This document shows, in pieces, positions 15,334 through 23,905 of a DNA stretch of 64,000 nucleotides. Source of the DNA: Neobacillus sp. Marseille-Q6967. GTDB lineage: Bacteria; Bacillota; Bacilli; Bacillales; Cytobacillaceae. The notes beneath the pieces were generated by a model that did not search any database, was not told the origin of the DNA, and worked only from the letters and a program-made list of their open reading frames with translations. The stretch lies in assembly GCF_946151075.1 (NCBI RefSeq), contig NZ_CAMGZB010000001.1:1602001-1666000 (forward strand). Reading direction: 5' to 3'. The stretch's first letter is position 1. Each line of letters starts with the position of its first letter. The position numbers were made by a program, and so were the translations under genes.

Positions 15334-16872
15334 ATGGAAAAGGTAAAAATTGATCCTGTTGTTTTTTGGTCATCTTTAATTGTCATTGTCGCAGCGACAT
15401 TGCTGTTGGTGTTTAACCGCGAATCTGCAGAGCCAGTATTAAACAACTTGATGACGGCGATTACATTTAAACTTGATTGGGCTTTTCAGCTTTTAACTGT
15501 TGGTTTGTTTATTATGCTCGTTTGGCTCATTTTTGGGCGCTATGGAAAAATCAAGCTTGGCGAGGGGAAGCCTGAATTCTCGAACTTTAGCTGGGGCGCA
15601 ATGCTGTTCTGTGCCGGCATGGGAACGAGCATCATGTTCTGGTCAATCATGGAACCAATCTATTATTATATCGGACCTCCCTTCGGTATCGAGCCGAACA
15701 GCAATGAAGCAGCTGAATGGGCCGTTACATACGGACTGTTCCACTGGGGCATTTCCGCATGGTCGCTTTATGCACTGCCGACCGTTACCATTGCTTATTC
15801 CTTTTTTGTAAAAAAACAATCTTCTTTAAAAATCAGTACCGCTTGCCGAGGAGCACTTGGTAAGTATGCCGATGGATGGGTTGGAAAAATCATCGACATC
15901 CTGGTGATTTGGAGCCTTGTTGGTGGTTTGGGAACCTCCTTAGGTTTAGGGGTTCCAATGATCTCAGCGCTCATTGGTGAAATTTTTGGAATGGAGCAGT
16001 CACTTGGTTTAAGTATTATGATCGTAGCGATTTGGACTGTCATTTATTGTACAAGTGCTTATTTCGGACTTTATAAAGGTATCCGTAAGCTGAGTGATAT
16101 TAACGTATACATGGCTTTGGCCTTAGCCTTATTTGTTCTTATAGCTGGTCCTACATTATTTATTCTTTCTTATTTTACAAACAGCCTGGGTTTAATGCTG
16201 CAAAATATCGTGCAAATGAGCTTTTACACGGATCCAATTAATAAGGGAGGCTTCCCGCAGGCTTGGACGGTATTTTACTGGGCTTGGTTTGCTGCCACCG
16301 CTCCATTCATGGGCTTGTTTGTTGCCCGTATTTCTAAAGGAAGAACGATTAAAGAATTGATCAGTTCGGTTCTTTTATGGGGGTCATTAGGCAGCTGGCT
16401 TTACTTCGCCGTATTTGGCGGTTATTCCATGCATCTGCAATTAAATGATATTCTGCCAATCACGCAGATTTTAAACGATCAGGGAGGGCCAGCGGTTGTC
16501 GTAGAACTGTTGAAGACGCTGCCTCTTAGCAAGCTAGTGTTGATTTTCTTTGTGGTGTTAGGGTTTATCTTTTTGGCAACATCCTTGGATTCTGCCACCT
16601 ACATCCTGTCAGCCATTGCTACAAAAGAACTGAAGGATCAGCAAGAGCCAGCGCGCTGGCACCGCTTGTTATGGGGAGCAATCCTCGCTGTCATGGCGGT
16701 TGCCTTAATGATGATTGGCGGACTAAATGTCATTCAAACCTCATCAGTAATCGTATCCGTACCGGTCATTATCATTTATCTGTTACTAGCAATCTCGTTA
16801 TTAAGATGGTTAAAGCAGGATTATGGCAGTGCGTCAGTTAAGCAGATAGAAGACGAAAAAAGAGTAGGGTAA
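15334..16872 (+). CDS. BCCT-family transporter
   Basis: A 512-residue, 12-helix transporter of the betaine/carnitine/choline family. Helix 3 carries GMGTSIMFWSIMEPIYYYIG, closer to the carnitine/butyrobetaine antiporter CaiT pattern than to Na+-coupled glycine-betaine carriers. Helix 8 shows WTVFYWAWFAATAPFMGLFV, and ATSLDSATYILS follows. The long osmosensing tail of BetP/OpuD-type members is absent. First gene of an operon with a CocE-type hydrolase and a creatinase-like protein, so import of a small zwitterionic or amide/guanidino compound for breakdown is inferred. The substrate is unknown. Confidence 0.92.
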   Translation: MEKVKIDPVVFWSSLIVIVAATLLLVFNRESAEPVLNNLMTAITFKLDWAFQLLTVGLFIMLVWLIFGRYGKIKLGEGKPEFSNFSWGAMLFCAGMGTSIMFWSIMEPIYYYIGPPFGIEPNSNEAAEWAVTYGLFHWGISAWSLYALPTVTIAYSFFVKKQSSLKISTACRGALGKYADGWVGKIIDILVIWSLVGGLGTSLGLGVPMISALIGEIFGMEQSLGLSIMIVAIWTVIYCTSAYFGLYKGIRKLSDINVYMALALALFVLIAGPTLFILSYFTNSLGLMLQNIVQMSFYTDPINKGGFPQAWTVFYWAWFAATAPFMGLFVARISKGRTIKELISSVLLWGSLGSWLYFAVFGGYSMHLQLNDILPITQILNDQGGPAVVVELLKTLPLSKLVLIFFVVLGFIFLATSLDSATYILSAIATKELKDQQEPARWHRLLWGAILAVMAVALMMIGGLNVIQTSSVIVSVPVIIIYLLLAISLLRWLKQDYGSASVKQIEDEKRVG

Positions 16873-16901
16873 GAGAGTAAGAGTTTCTGGAGGTTTAAAA
16901 A

Positions 16902-18950
16902 ATGGTTTTTAATGTTCGTGACAATAATCTATCAATCAAGACAGAGTTTCCTCACAAGGTTCGCGAAATCGAGCATGTTTGGATTCCGATGTCTGATGGA
17001 ACCCGGCTTGCCGCTCGGATTTGGCTCCCAGAGGATGCAGAGCAACATCCTGTACCAGCGATTCTTGAATATATTCCATATCGGAAAAATGATTTTACTG
17101 CCTTACGGGATTCCATCCGCCACCCGTATTTTGCCGGGCATGGCTACGCCAGCATCCGCGTCGATATGCGCGGTTCTGGCGATTCAGATGGGATACTTTA
17201 TGACGAATATCTTCCTCAGGAGCAGGACGATGCGTTAGATGTATTAAGCTGGATTGAAGCGCAGCCTTGGTCTACAGGGAATGTAGGCATGATCGGCAAG
17301 TCGTGGGGCGGCTTTAACGGGTTGCAGGTAGCGGCAAGAAGGCACCCTGCCTTGAAAGCAATCATTACACTCTGTTCAACGGATGACCGTTATGCGGATG
17401 ATGTCCATTATATGGGCGGCTGTCTTTTAGCTTCTGATATGCTTTGGTGGGCTTCCACAATGCTTGTGTATAACGGCCGGCCGGCAGACCCGCGAATTGT
17501 CGGGGATGCATGGCGTTCTTCCTGGTTTGAAAGGCTTGAGCAAACTCCGCCATTCGCCGAAGAGTGGGTAAAACATCAGCGCCGTGATGCGTATTGGAAG
17601 CATGGATCAGTTTGTGAAAATTATGAGGATATCAACATTCCTGTCTTTGCAGTTGGCGGTTGGGCAGATGGCTATACGAACGCAATTTTCCGTATTCTTG
17701 AAGGGCTTCCGGGTCCGCGGAAAGGTTTGATTGGTCCATGGGCACACGAATATCCGGAGGTTGCCGTTCCTGGACCAGCTATCGGTTTCCTTCAGGAATG
17801 TCTGCGCTGGTGGGATCATTGGCTAAAAGGGGTTGATACCGGAATCATGGAGGAGCCGATGCTTAGGGCCTGGATGCAAGAGAGTGTACCGCCACAAGTG
17901 GACTATGAAGAGCGCCCAGGCCTCTGGGTGGCAGAAACCGAGTGGCCGTCACCGAATGTAGAACGGGTGAATTATTGGTTTGATGGTCAGAGGTTGTCAG
18001 CATCACCTGCTGAAGGGAAAAAGGTTTCAGTTCCAAGTGTACAGAACCATGGGCTTTATGCCGGTGTTTGGTGTCCATTTGGGCAGGCGGGTGACTTAGC
18101 TTCAGACCAGCGCCTTGAAAATGGACTATCGGTTTGTTTTACATCAGAACCATTAGAAGCTTCTCAGGAGATCCTTGGTTTTCCGGAAGTAACTGTTGAG
18201 TTAGCTTCAGACAGGCCCAATGCGTTGCTTGCTGTAAGATTGTGCGACGTTTCTCCGGATGGTGCCTCCACCCTGGTGAGCTGGGGAATGCTAAATCTAA
18301 CGCATCGCGATAGCCATGAGTATCCGACTCCTTTAGTGCCTGGGGAACGTTACACCGTGACCGTGCGTCTAAATGCGATTGGTCATGTTTTGCCTGCTGG
18401 ACATCGCTGGCAGGTCGCTTTATCGCCGACTTACTGGCCGCATGCCTGGCCATCACCGGAGCCAGTGACGTTACAGGTTTTCGCGGGGGAGAACACCCGC
18501 CTCACACTGCCAGTACGACCTCCGCTGGCTATCGATAACAAATTGCCAGACTTTGAAAGGCCGGAAACGGCTGGTGTATTGGAAAGGGAGATTTTACGGA
18601 AAGAAAGCCGTACCCGTAAGATCCACCATGACCTGATTGAGGGAACATGGGTACTTGAGGATTTTTCAGACGAAGGTGCCCGCCGTCTTCCAAGCAATGG
18701 AATTGAATATGGCAGCATCAATCGTAATGTTTATATGATTAAAGACGGCGATCCCTTGTCTGCTTCAGTCCGTTGTGAGTGGACATTACATGTCGGCCGC
18801 GGCGAATGGCAGACACGTCTTGAGAGCGTCAGTACAATGACGGCCGATGCCGAGCAATTTTTTATCACCAATGAGCTAACTGCATTTGAAGGGGAGGAAC
18901 AGGTTTTCACCAAAACGTGGAAATCAGAGATTCCGCGTGACTTGGTTTAG
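16902..18950 (+). CDS. CocE/NonD-family hydrolase
   Basis: A 682-residue serine hydrolase of the X-Pro dipeptidyl-peptidase/cocaine-esterase superfamily (clan of S15 peptidases). The alpha/beta-hydrolase domain has the nucleophile S134 in GKSWGG, the acid D256 in GGWADGYTN and H282 in GPWAHEYPE. A C-terminal jelly-roll domain (from ~residue 370) is followed by a ~120-residue extension beginning near 'NKLPDFERPE'. GGAGG precedes the ATG, 29 bases after the BCCT stop. No signal peptide, so it acts in the cytoplasm on an imported ester or amide. The substrate cannot be named. Confidence 0.9.
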   Translation: MVFNVRDNNLSIKTEFPHKVREIEHVWIPMSDGTRLAARIWLPEDAEQHPVPAILEYIPYRKNDFTALRDSIRHPYFAGHGYASIRVDMRGSGDSDGILYDEYLPQEQDDALDVLSWIEAQPWSTGNVGMIGKSWGGFNGLQVAARRHPALKAIITLCSTDDRYADDVHYMGGCLLASDMLWWASTMLVYNGRPADPRIVGDAWRSSWFERLEQTPPFAEEWVKHQRRDAYWKHGSVCENYEDINIPVFAVGGWADGYTNAIFRILEGLPGPRKGLIGPWAHEYPEVAVPGPAIGFLQECLRWWDHWLKGVDTGIMEEPMLRAWMQESVPPQVDYEERPGLWVAETEWPSPNVERVNYWFDGQRLSASPAEGKKVSVPSVQNHGLYAGVWCPFGQAGDLASDQRLENGLSVCFTSEPLEASQEILGFPEVTVELASDRPNALLAVRLCDVSPDGASTLVSWGMLNLTHRDSHEYPTPLVPGERYTVTVRLNAIGHVLPAGHRWQVALSPTYWPHAWPSPEPVTLQVFAGENTRLTLPVRPPLAIDNKLPDFERPETAGVLEREILRKESRTRKIHHDLIEGTWVLEDFSDEGARRLPSNGIEYGSINRNVYMIKDGDPLSASVRCEWTLHVGRGEWQTRLESVSTMTADAEQFFITNELTAFEGEEQVFTKTWKSEIPRDLV

Positions 18951-19001
18951 ATGGATATTAACGTTTTCTAGATAAATAGCTTCATAATTTGTGGATGATT
19001 C

Positions 19002-19037
19002 ACCCCTTGTGCTGGCAATTGATTGTCACCAAGGGGT
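19002..19037 (+). other. Terminator-like hairpin after the CocE-type gene
   Basis: ACCCCTTG and CAAGGGGT pair around an 18-19 base loop and TTATTCT follows. The weak T-run suggests only partial termination, leaving the downstream M24 gene partly dependent on read-through. Confidence 0.55.
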
Positions 19038-19100
19038 TATTCTCTATGTGCTGTTTTAAAAAAGATTATGAGTAACTGAAAGGCGGTTGAAAAAGCTGAA

Positions 19101-19200
19101 ATCGACAAGTAGAAGATCGCTACGTGCCCAAACAACTGTTGGAAGAGGGGAGCTGGTCACGTAGATGGGGTCTACAGCTCCTAGACCCCAAAAAAGTTTG
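19101..19200 (+). ncRNA. Candidate structured RNA with loop-loop pairing, upstream of the M24 gene
   Basis: Stem P1 pairs CTACGTG (19120-19126) with CACGTAG (19158-19164). Stem P2 pairs GGGGTCTA (19167-19174) with TAGACCCC (19182-19189). The whole 7-base loop of P2, CAGCTCC, is the complement of GGAGCTG at 19149-19155 inside P1, giving a pseudoknot or a competing fold. P2 is followed by A's, so it is not an intrinsic terminator. I do not recognise a known riboswitch class. It could be a leader regulating the M24 gene or a small RNA. Confidence 0.45.
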
Positions 19201-19234
19201 ATTAGAAAAACAACCACAAACAAAGCTGGATTTT

Positions 19235-19251
19235 AAAAGGAGGATCCTTTT
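19235..19251 (+). promoter_or_regulatory. Ribosome binding site within a short hairpin
   Basis: AAAAGGAGGATCCTTTT: the strong AGGAGG before the M24 start can be closed in a 7-bp stem with a 3-base loop, which could limit translation unless opened by ribosomes or by the upstream RNA fold. Confidence 0.45.
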
Positions 19252-20385
19252 GTGAATATGAATAAAAGGCTTGATGTCTTTAGGAAGTATATGAATGAAA
19301 ATCAAGTGAAACACAGCCTGGTTTGGGAGCCGGATAATCAATACTATTTGAGCGGTTTTCGAGCCATCTCGTATTCTCGTCCAATTGTGACGCTGATCAG
19401 CGAGGAGCTTATAGAGTTGATTGTCCCGGGGCTCGAGGAGGTTCATGCTGGTGAAAAGGCAAAAGTAGATCACCTTTATGTCTATTATGAACAGACCGAT
19501 AAAGGTCATCTCGAAACATCGTACCGTGACCATTTAACGGCTTTGCTGAAAAAATATCCTTCTGGAACAAAGGTCGGCGTTGAACTCGGTGTGCTTCCAG
19601 CAAATGTGTATCTTTATTTAAAGGAATTTGGTTTCGAGCTGGTTGATGTCGGCGAAAAAATCACCCACTTTCGGGCAATCAAGGATAAGAACGAAATCGA
19701 ATTGCTCAAAATTGCTGGTAAGTTATCAGACTATGCAATAGAGGAATCTCTTAGATATGCACGTGTTGGGATCAGTGAGCTGGAGTTTGATACTAATGGT
19801 GACAAATACCTGTTGGAGATTGCATCAAGGGATTATCCGGAAGAGCTGATTGGCTATGAAAACTGGACCTGTTCGGGGGTCAAACGGAGTGCAATGCCGC
19901 ATCTTTATTCGAGTACGAGAAAGTTTGAAAACGGTGACCCGGTTGTTCACAGCCGTCAGGTTTGGTTTAATGGCTACCGCGCAGAGAACGAGCGGACTTT
20001 TTTTGTTGGAAAGCCTTCGGAAAAACAAAAGGATTTGTTGAAAGTAGCCATTGAGGCCCAGCGGGTTGCAATGGAGATGATTCGCCCGGGAATTACCGCT
20101 AGGGAAGTGGACATTGCTTCCTATGAAGTTATTAAAAGAGCTGGTTATGGCGAGTTTGTAAATCATCGTGTCGGTCATGGATTAGGGTTATCAGAGCACG
20201 AAGAGCCTTACTTGCGATTTGATAATGACCTCATTTTAGAAGAGGGGATGGTTTATACGATTGAGCCGGGTCTTTATGTTCCGGGGCTTGGAGGATACCG
20301 GCATTCAGATACCGTCATTTTAACGAAAAACGGCAGCTTCTCGATTACCCAATACCCTAGGGAGATAGAGCACTTAATTTTTTAA
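19252..20385 (+). CDS. Creatinase-like M24 (pita-bread fold) protein with altered metal site
   Basis: A 377-residue protein with an N-terminal creatinase/prolidase domain (residues ~1-135) and a C-terminal M24 domain. Three of the five usual metal ligands are changed: the Asp of the 'GDxVxxD' strand is S234, the Asp of 'GYxxDxTRT' is E245 (GYRAENERTF), and the Glu of 'RxED' is S352 (YRHSDTVIL). H and E of GHGLGLSEHEEP and YTIEPGLYVPG remain. Metal-free members such as creatinase show a similar GYY-ALERT pattern, so I infer hydrolysis of a C-N bond in a guanidino- or betaine-like compound rather than a peptidase. GTG start with AAGGAGG. Confidence 0.82.
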   Translation: MNMNKRLDVFRKYMNENQVKHSLVWEPDNQYYLSGFRAISYSRPIVTLISEELIELIVPGLEEVHAGEKAKVDHLYVYYEQTDKGHLETSYRDHLTALLKKYPSGTKVGVELGVLPANVYLYLKEFGFELVDVGEKITHFRAIKDKNEIELLKIAGKLSDYAIEESLRYARVGISELEFDTNGDKYLLEIASRDYPEELIGYENWTCSGVKRSAMPHLYSSTRKFENGDPVVHSRQVWFNGYRAENERTFFVGKPSEKQKDLLKVAIEAQRVAMEMIRPGITAREVDIASYEVIKRAGYGEFVNHRVGHGLGLSEHEEPYLRFDNDLILEEGMVYTIEPGLYVPGLGGYRHSDTVILTKNGSFSITQYPREIEHLIF

Positions 20386-20406
20386 ATACCAGCAGAGGTG
20401 AAGGTT

Positions 20407-20943
20407 ATGTCTTCTATTATTCTCGTAATAATAGTCATCAATATTTTATATGTTTCCTTATTTACATTACGAGTGATGATTGTCATTAAAGGTTTCAGGG
20501 TATTGGCTTCGCTTTTGTCGATGGCAGAGGTATTTGTCTATCTGATGGGATTGACAATTGTGCTTGATAATCTTGACAAGCCATTGAATATTGCTGCTTA
20601 TTGCTTTGGCTGGGGACTGGGTGTTTATGTTGGAAGTAAAATTGAATCCTATTTGGCCCTGGGATATGTCGTGATGGAGGTGATTGTAGACCCACTGGAT
20701 TTCCGATTGCCTGAAAAAATACGTGAACAAGGCTATGGGGTAACCTCCTGGCACGCTGACGGGAAGGATGGAAAAAGAATTGTCATGAAAGTACTGGCGA
20801 AAAGAAACCGGGAACAAAAACTAAAAGAATTGATCACATCCATCTCCCCGGGAGCCTTCATGATCTCATACGAACCCACCCACTTCAACGGCGGATTTTT
20901 GCTAAAAAGAGTAAACTCATATAATACTAGACAGGTAATGTAA
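20407..20943 (+). CDS. UPF0316/DUF2179 membrane protein (YebE-like)
   Basis: A 178-residue protein with three N-terminal helices (ILVIIVINILYVSLFTLRVM; VLASLLSMAEVFVYLMGLTI; NIAAYCFGWGLGVYVGSKIE), then a small soluble DUF2179 domain (EQGYGVTSWHADGKDGKRIV) of the kind attached to YitT-type proteins. I chose ATG 20407 because AGAGGTG lies 9 bases upstream; the GTG at 20398 overlaps that site. It lies 21 bases after the M24 gene and may simply be the last gene of the unit. Function unknown. Confidence 0.85.
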   Translation: MSSIILVIIVINILYVSLFTLRVMIVIKGFRVLASLLSMAEVFVYLMGLTIVLDNLDKPLNIAAYCFGWGLGVYVGSKIESYLALGYVVMEVIVDPLDFRLPEKIREQGYGVTSWHADGKDGKRIVMKVLAKRNREQKLKELITSISPGAFMISYEPTHFNGGFLLKRVNSYNTRQVM

Positions 20944-20968
20944 AACGTTGATAAAACGTTGATAAAAC
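20944..20968 (+). repeat. Short direct repeat AAAACGTTGAT
   Basis: AAAACGTTGAT occurs twice in tandem, then AAAACG, starting in the UPF0316 stop codon and leading into a dispersed repeat. Confidence 0.6.
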
Positions 20969-21015
20969 GGTGACAGGCACCGCTCGTGGACAGTGTCCAC
21001 CCCATATGGACAATG
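20969..21015 (+). repeat. Dispersed repeat, long form with GTGGACA arms
   Basis: GGTGACAGGCACCGCTCGTG, then GGACAGTGTCCACCCC and TATGGACA; same extended form as at 14406. Confidence 0.8.
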
Positions 21016-21034
21016 AGAAAACCGAATATTAAAG

Positions 21035-21065
21035 AGGATACCATCTGCTGACGGTATCCTGTTTT
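21035..21065. terminator. Bidirectional terminator
   Basis: AGGATACC and GGTATCCT pair around ATCTGCTGAC; GTTTTATTT follows on the plus strand and TTTAAT on the minus strand. Confidence 0.75.
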
Positions 21066-21067
21066 AT

Positions 21068-22018
21068 TTATGTGTTAAGGATTTCTTCGATTTTTTCTAG
21101 TGAGTCACTTGAGAGTTTGACGCCAGAGGCTTTTATGGTTTCTTGCAGTTGCTCTGGGCGGCTGGCCCCAACAAGGGCGCTGGCGACGTTTTGCTGTCGT
21201 AGTATCCAAGCGATTGCTAGCTGAGCTAAGGTTAGGTTTTCTTCATAGGCTACGTTCCGTAATTGTTCTACTTTATCTAAGTTTTGCTCGGTTAAGATAT
21301 TACCTAGAAACATATTTGCTTGTGCGTTTGCTGCGCGGCTGTCTGCGGGAACAGCTTCCCCTTTTTTGTATTTTCCGGTCAACACTCCTTGGGCTAGCGG
21401 GGAAAAGACTACTTGGCCAATTCCATGCTTTTCACTGACTGGGATGATTTCTTTTTCAATATAGCGCTGCAGCATGCTGTAGTTTGGTTGGTTGACAACG
21501 ATGCGATCGAGGAGTTTTTTATCTGCCAGGTGCACCGCTTCGGTGATTTGCTCGGCAGTCCATTCACTGACACCGACATAAAGCACCTTTCCTTGACGTA
21601 CGAGGTCATCTAGCGCTCTTAATGTTTCTTCTAAAGGTGTTTCAGGGTGATAACGGTGGCAATAGTAGATATCAATATAATCCATGCCGAGCCGCTTCAG
21701 GCTTGCATCGCATTGCTCCATGATATGTTTCCGGGATAAGCCCTGGTCATTTGGACCGTCTCCCATTTTGCCAAACACCTTTGTTGCCAGGACATAAGAG
21801 CTGCGAGGGTATTTGGATAACGCTTTTCCGACTACTTTCTCTGCCTCACCGCGGATGTAGACATTGGCTGTATCGAAAAAGTTGATGCCCGATTCGTAGG
21901 CGAGGTCGATGGAGGCGGTTGCATTCTGTTCCTCTACATAACCTCCATATGTAAGCCAACTGCCAAGACTAATTTCACTAACTTTCAATCCTGTATTACC
22001 TAAACGCCGATATTGCAT
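21068..22018 (-). CDS. Aldo/keto reductase
   Basis: A 316-residue NADPH-dependent oxidoreductase with the (beta/alpha)8 barrel of the AKR family, closest in pattern to the Kv-beta/YajO-like group. The catalytic tetrad is visible: Asp in FFDTANVY, the Tyr of the same motif, Lys in VLATKVFG and His in YYCHRYHPETPLEE. The cofactor end shows VASALVGASRPEQL. It stands alone between two terminators. Substrate unknown; such enzymes often detoxify aldehydes and ketones. Confidence 0.9.
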   Translation of the reverse strand: MQYRRLGNTGLKVSEISLGSWLTYGGYVEEQNATASIDLAYESGINFFDTANVYIRGEAEKVVGKALSKYPRSSYVLATKVFGKMGDGPNDQGLSRKHIMEQCDASLKRLGMDYIDIYYCHRYHPETPLEETLRALDDLVRQGKVLYVGVSEWTAEQITEAVHLADKKLLDRIVVNQPNYSMLQRYIEKEIIPVSEKHGIGQVVFSPLAQGVLTGKYKKGEAVPADSRAANAQANMFLGNILTEQNLDKVEQLRNVAYEENLTLAQLAIAWILRQQNVASALVGASRPEQLQETIKASGVKLSSDSLEKIEEILNT

Positions 22019-22140
22019 GATTGTAGCCCTCCTGCTCGTTGGAAAAATTAGTTATATTCAAACTATACCATATGACGGGTTGGAAAGGGTATCGCTTAGC
22101 CTGGGTGGGAAGGAGATATCTAGCAGCGGGAATGAAGCAT

Positions 22141-22171
22141 AAAAAAATCCAGCATTGGCTGCTGGATTTTT
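22141..22171 (-). terminator. Terminator of the 88-residue protein gene
   Basis: AAAAATCCAGCA and TGCTGGATTTTT pair around TTGGC. It can act in both directions; the minus-strand gene ending at 22187 precedes it. Confidence 0.85.
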
Positions 22172-22186
22172 CTTATAGAATGATTG

Positions 22187-22453
22187 CTAGATAATTCCTT
22201 CATTGCGGGCTTTTTCAAGGAGTATGTGTAATTCTGCAGCTGGAAGATCAAGAGGTCTTGGAATAAATTTTAAGGTACCGTCTGGGTTTTCTTTGTAATA
22301 GGCAAAACGAACTTCATCCCGATTCAGTTCTTTAACGGAAATCAGTTCTATTGCGGCAACAGCGCCGTCTCCCATGCTTGTGGTCACTTGCTGCCAAAGA
22401 GTGCAGTAGTTCGTATCCCTTATGGGGATCCTTGTTTCAGTTTTATACACCAT
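22187..22453 (-). CDS. Small hypothetical protein
   Basis: An 88-residue cytoplasmic protein with a strong GGAGGTG ribosome site before ATG and its own terminator, so it is very likely real. The sequence (VAAIELISVKELNRDEVRFA, then GTLKFIPRPLDLPAAELHIL) suggests a small alpha/beta fold, with no cysteine pairs, signal or membrane helix. I do not recognise the family. The 311-bp stretch beyond its start (22454-22764) holds no gene apart from the zinc-protein terminator. Confidence 0.7.
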   Translation of the reverse strand: MVYKTETRIPIRDTNYCTLWQQVTTSMGDGAVAAIELISVKELNRDEVRFAYYKENPDGTLKFIPRPLDLPAAELHILLEKARNEGII

Positions 22454-22724
22454 GTTAACACCTCCTTCCTACCTCAATAGATACGGCGTAAAAGTATTAT
22501 CCCCTTCATCTAAAAATGTCTATGTTGTGTCATAATTTTGGAGGACTTTTATACAAATGACAGCCTTTTCTAGGTGTTGGAATTACTAATAGTGATTATT
22601 CAGGACAGAACTGGCGGATACGATTGTCAGGAGGAGGACCCAAATCCGGACGGGATAAAAAGGATGCTTAAAGTCTGATACAGGTGCAAAAGGTTCAGCA
22701 GAAAGGGATGACAGGGATAAAAGA

Positions 22725-22756
22725 AAACTCGGTGCGAAAGTCTGCGCCCCGAGTTT
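22725..22756 (-). terminator. Terminator of the zinc-binding lipoprotein gene
   Basis: AAACTCGG and CCGAGTTT form the stem; on the minus strand TTCTTTTAT follows. Its right arm overlaps a truncated dispersed repeat. Confidence 0.7.
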
Positions 22757-22762
22757 GTCGAT
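22745..22762 (+). repeat. Truncated dispersed repeat
   Basis: GCGCCCCGAGTTTGTCGATT region carries only the 3' half of the repeat (CCCCGAGTTTGTCGATT). Confidence 0.5.
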
Positions 22763-22764
22763 TC

Positions 22765-23808
22765 CTAATTAAGTGCTGTTTTGATGGATTCTATGTTTTG
22801 TCTCATGATACTGAAGTAGTCGTCATTTTGTTTCAGGTCTTCATCCGTTAAAGCTTCAAGGTTGTGAAGTGTTAGTGGTTTTGCTCCGATTTCCTTTTGA
22901 ATGATTTCTGCAACCTTTGGAGAAACATTTGGTTCAAAGATGACGTATTCGATTCCATGTTCTGACGATTCTTTAATGATTTCCTGCAGTTCTTTTTGTG
23001 AAGGTTCCTGTGTTGGTGACAAACCGTTTATCGCAATCGTTTCTATGCCGTAACGCTTTTCCCAATAGCCATAAGCATCGTGTGAGACTAATAGATGCTT
23101 AGTTCTAGAGTTTTCGACGACGGTTTTAAATTCTTGATCTAGTTTTTCCAATTCAGTTTTTAGTTCCATATAATTAGCTTCGAATTCTTCCTTGTGTGCA
23201 GGCATTAGGGTTGATAAACTTTCCTTAATATTTTCGGCGAGGTTAATCGCAAGAACTGGGTCCAGCCATACATGGGGATCAACGTCACCATGGTCATGCG
23301 TGTCTTCCTCATTCGCATGTTCTTCCGTTTCGTGATTTTCTTCCTCGTGGGCATGTTCCTCTGTTTCATGCTCTGTTTCCGTATGTTCCCCGTTTTCATC
23401 TTCATGGTCGTGGCCTTCGGAATGGGAGGACTCAGCAAGCTCGATTCCATCAGCGGCTTGTAAAATGGTTACTTTCTCCTGTTCTAAGGTGTTAATGGCC
23501 TTATCTACGAAGCCTTCGATTCCAACCCCTGTGTAAATAAATAAATCCGATTCAGCGAGGGTGATCATATCCTTTGTGGTCGGTTCAAAGGAATGCGCAT
23601 CGACACCCGGAGGATATATGCTCTGTACCTCGACAAAGTTACCTCCGATTTTTTCAGTAAAGTCCTGAAGAGGGTAGATGGTGGTCGAGACTGTTAACAC
23701 ATCTTTTTCCGTTGTTTTCTCACTTGTAGCCGTTTCTTTTGTTCCGCATCCTGTTAAAAATAAACCTAAAACCAGTGTTGCTGGAACAATTGTTTTTAGT
23801 ATTTTCAT
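22765..23808 (-). CDS. znuA: Zinc ABC transporter substrate-binding lipoprotein (ZnuA/AdcA family)
   Basis: A 347-residue cluster 9 metal-binding protein. The lipobox is FLTGC. Metal-site histidines appear in PPGVDAHSFEPTTKD, DPHVWLDPV and LLVSHDAYGYWEKRYG. Between the first two sites lies a ~45-residue His/Glu-rich loop (e.g. HSEGHDHEDENGEHTETEHE), typical of zinc rather than manganese binders. GGAGATTAG precedes the ATG. It has no permease or ATPase beside it, so it must work with znuBC-type genes elsewhere. A Zur-like site lies upstream. Zinc is inferred from the loop and the site. Confidence 0.93.
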   Translation of the reverse strand: MKILKTIVPATLVLGLFLTGCGTKETATSEKTTEKDVLTVSTTIYPLQDFTEKIGGNFVEVQSIYPPGVDAHSFEPTTKDMITLAESDLFIYTGVGIEGFVDKAINTLEQEKVTILQAADGIELAESSHSEGHDHEDENGEHTETEHETEEHAHEEENHETEEHANEEDTHDHGDVDPHVWLDPVLAINLAENIKESLSTLMPAHKEEFEANYMELKTELEKLDQEFKTVVENSRTKHLLVSHDAYGYWEKRYGIETIAINGLSPTQEPSQKELQEIIKESSEHGIEYVIFEPNVSPKVAEIIQKEIGAKPLTLHNLEALTDEDLKQNDDYFSIMRQNIESIKTALN

Positions 23809-23860
23809 AGCTAATCTCCATTCTAAATGTAGTATCTTTTATGGTGTTTTTAATACAAAC

Positions 23861-23873
23861 CGAAATGATTACG
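23861..23873. promoter_or_regulatory. Zur box before znuA
   Basis: CGAAATGATTACG matches the core of the Bacillus Zur site (CGTAATNATTACG) at 12 of 13 positions, 53 bases before the start codon. Confidence 0.7.
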
Positions 23874-23905
23874 TTTTGTATTGTAATATAAATCTATGAA
23901 AATGT

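Noticed and set aside
18139..18721. Antisense ORFs within the CocE-type gene
   Set aside because: They are shadows of a well-supported coding frame, with no ribosome sites or family features.
19167..19189. Rho-independent terminator
   Set aside because: The strong stem is followed by A's, not T's, on the plus strand, and on the minus strand the T's precede it.
22454..22764. Small gene in the gap before znuA's end
   Set aside because: Purine-rich sequence with no coherent start, ribosome site or frame; only the terminator and a truncated repeat could be supported.
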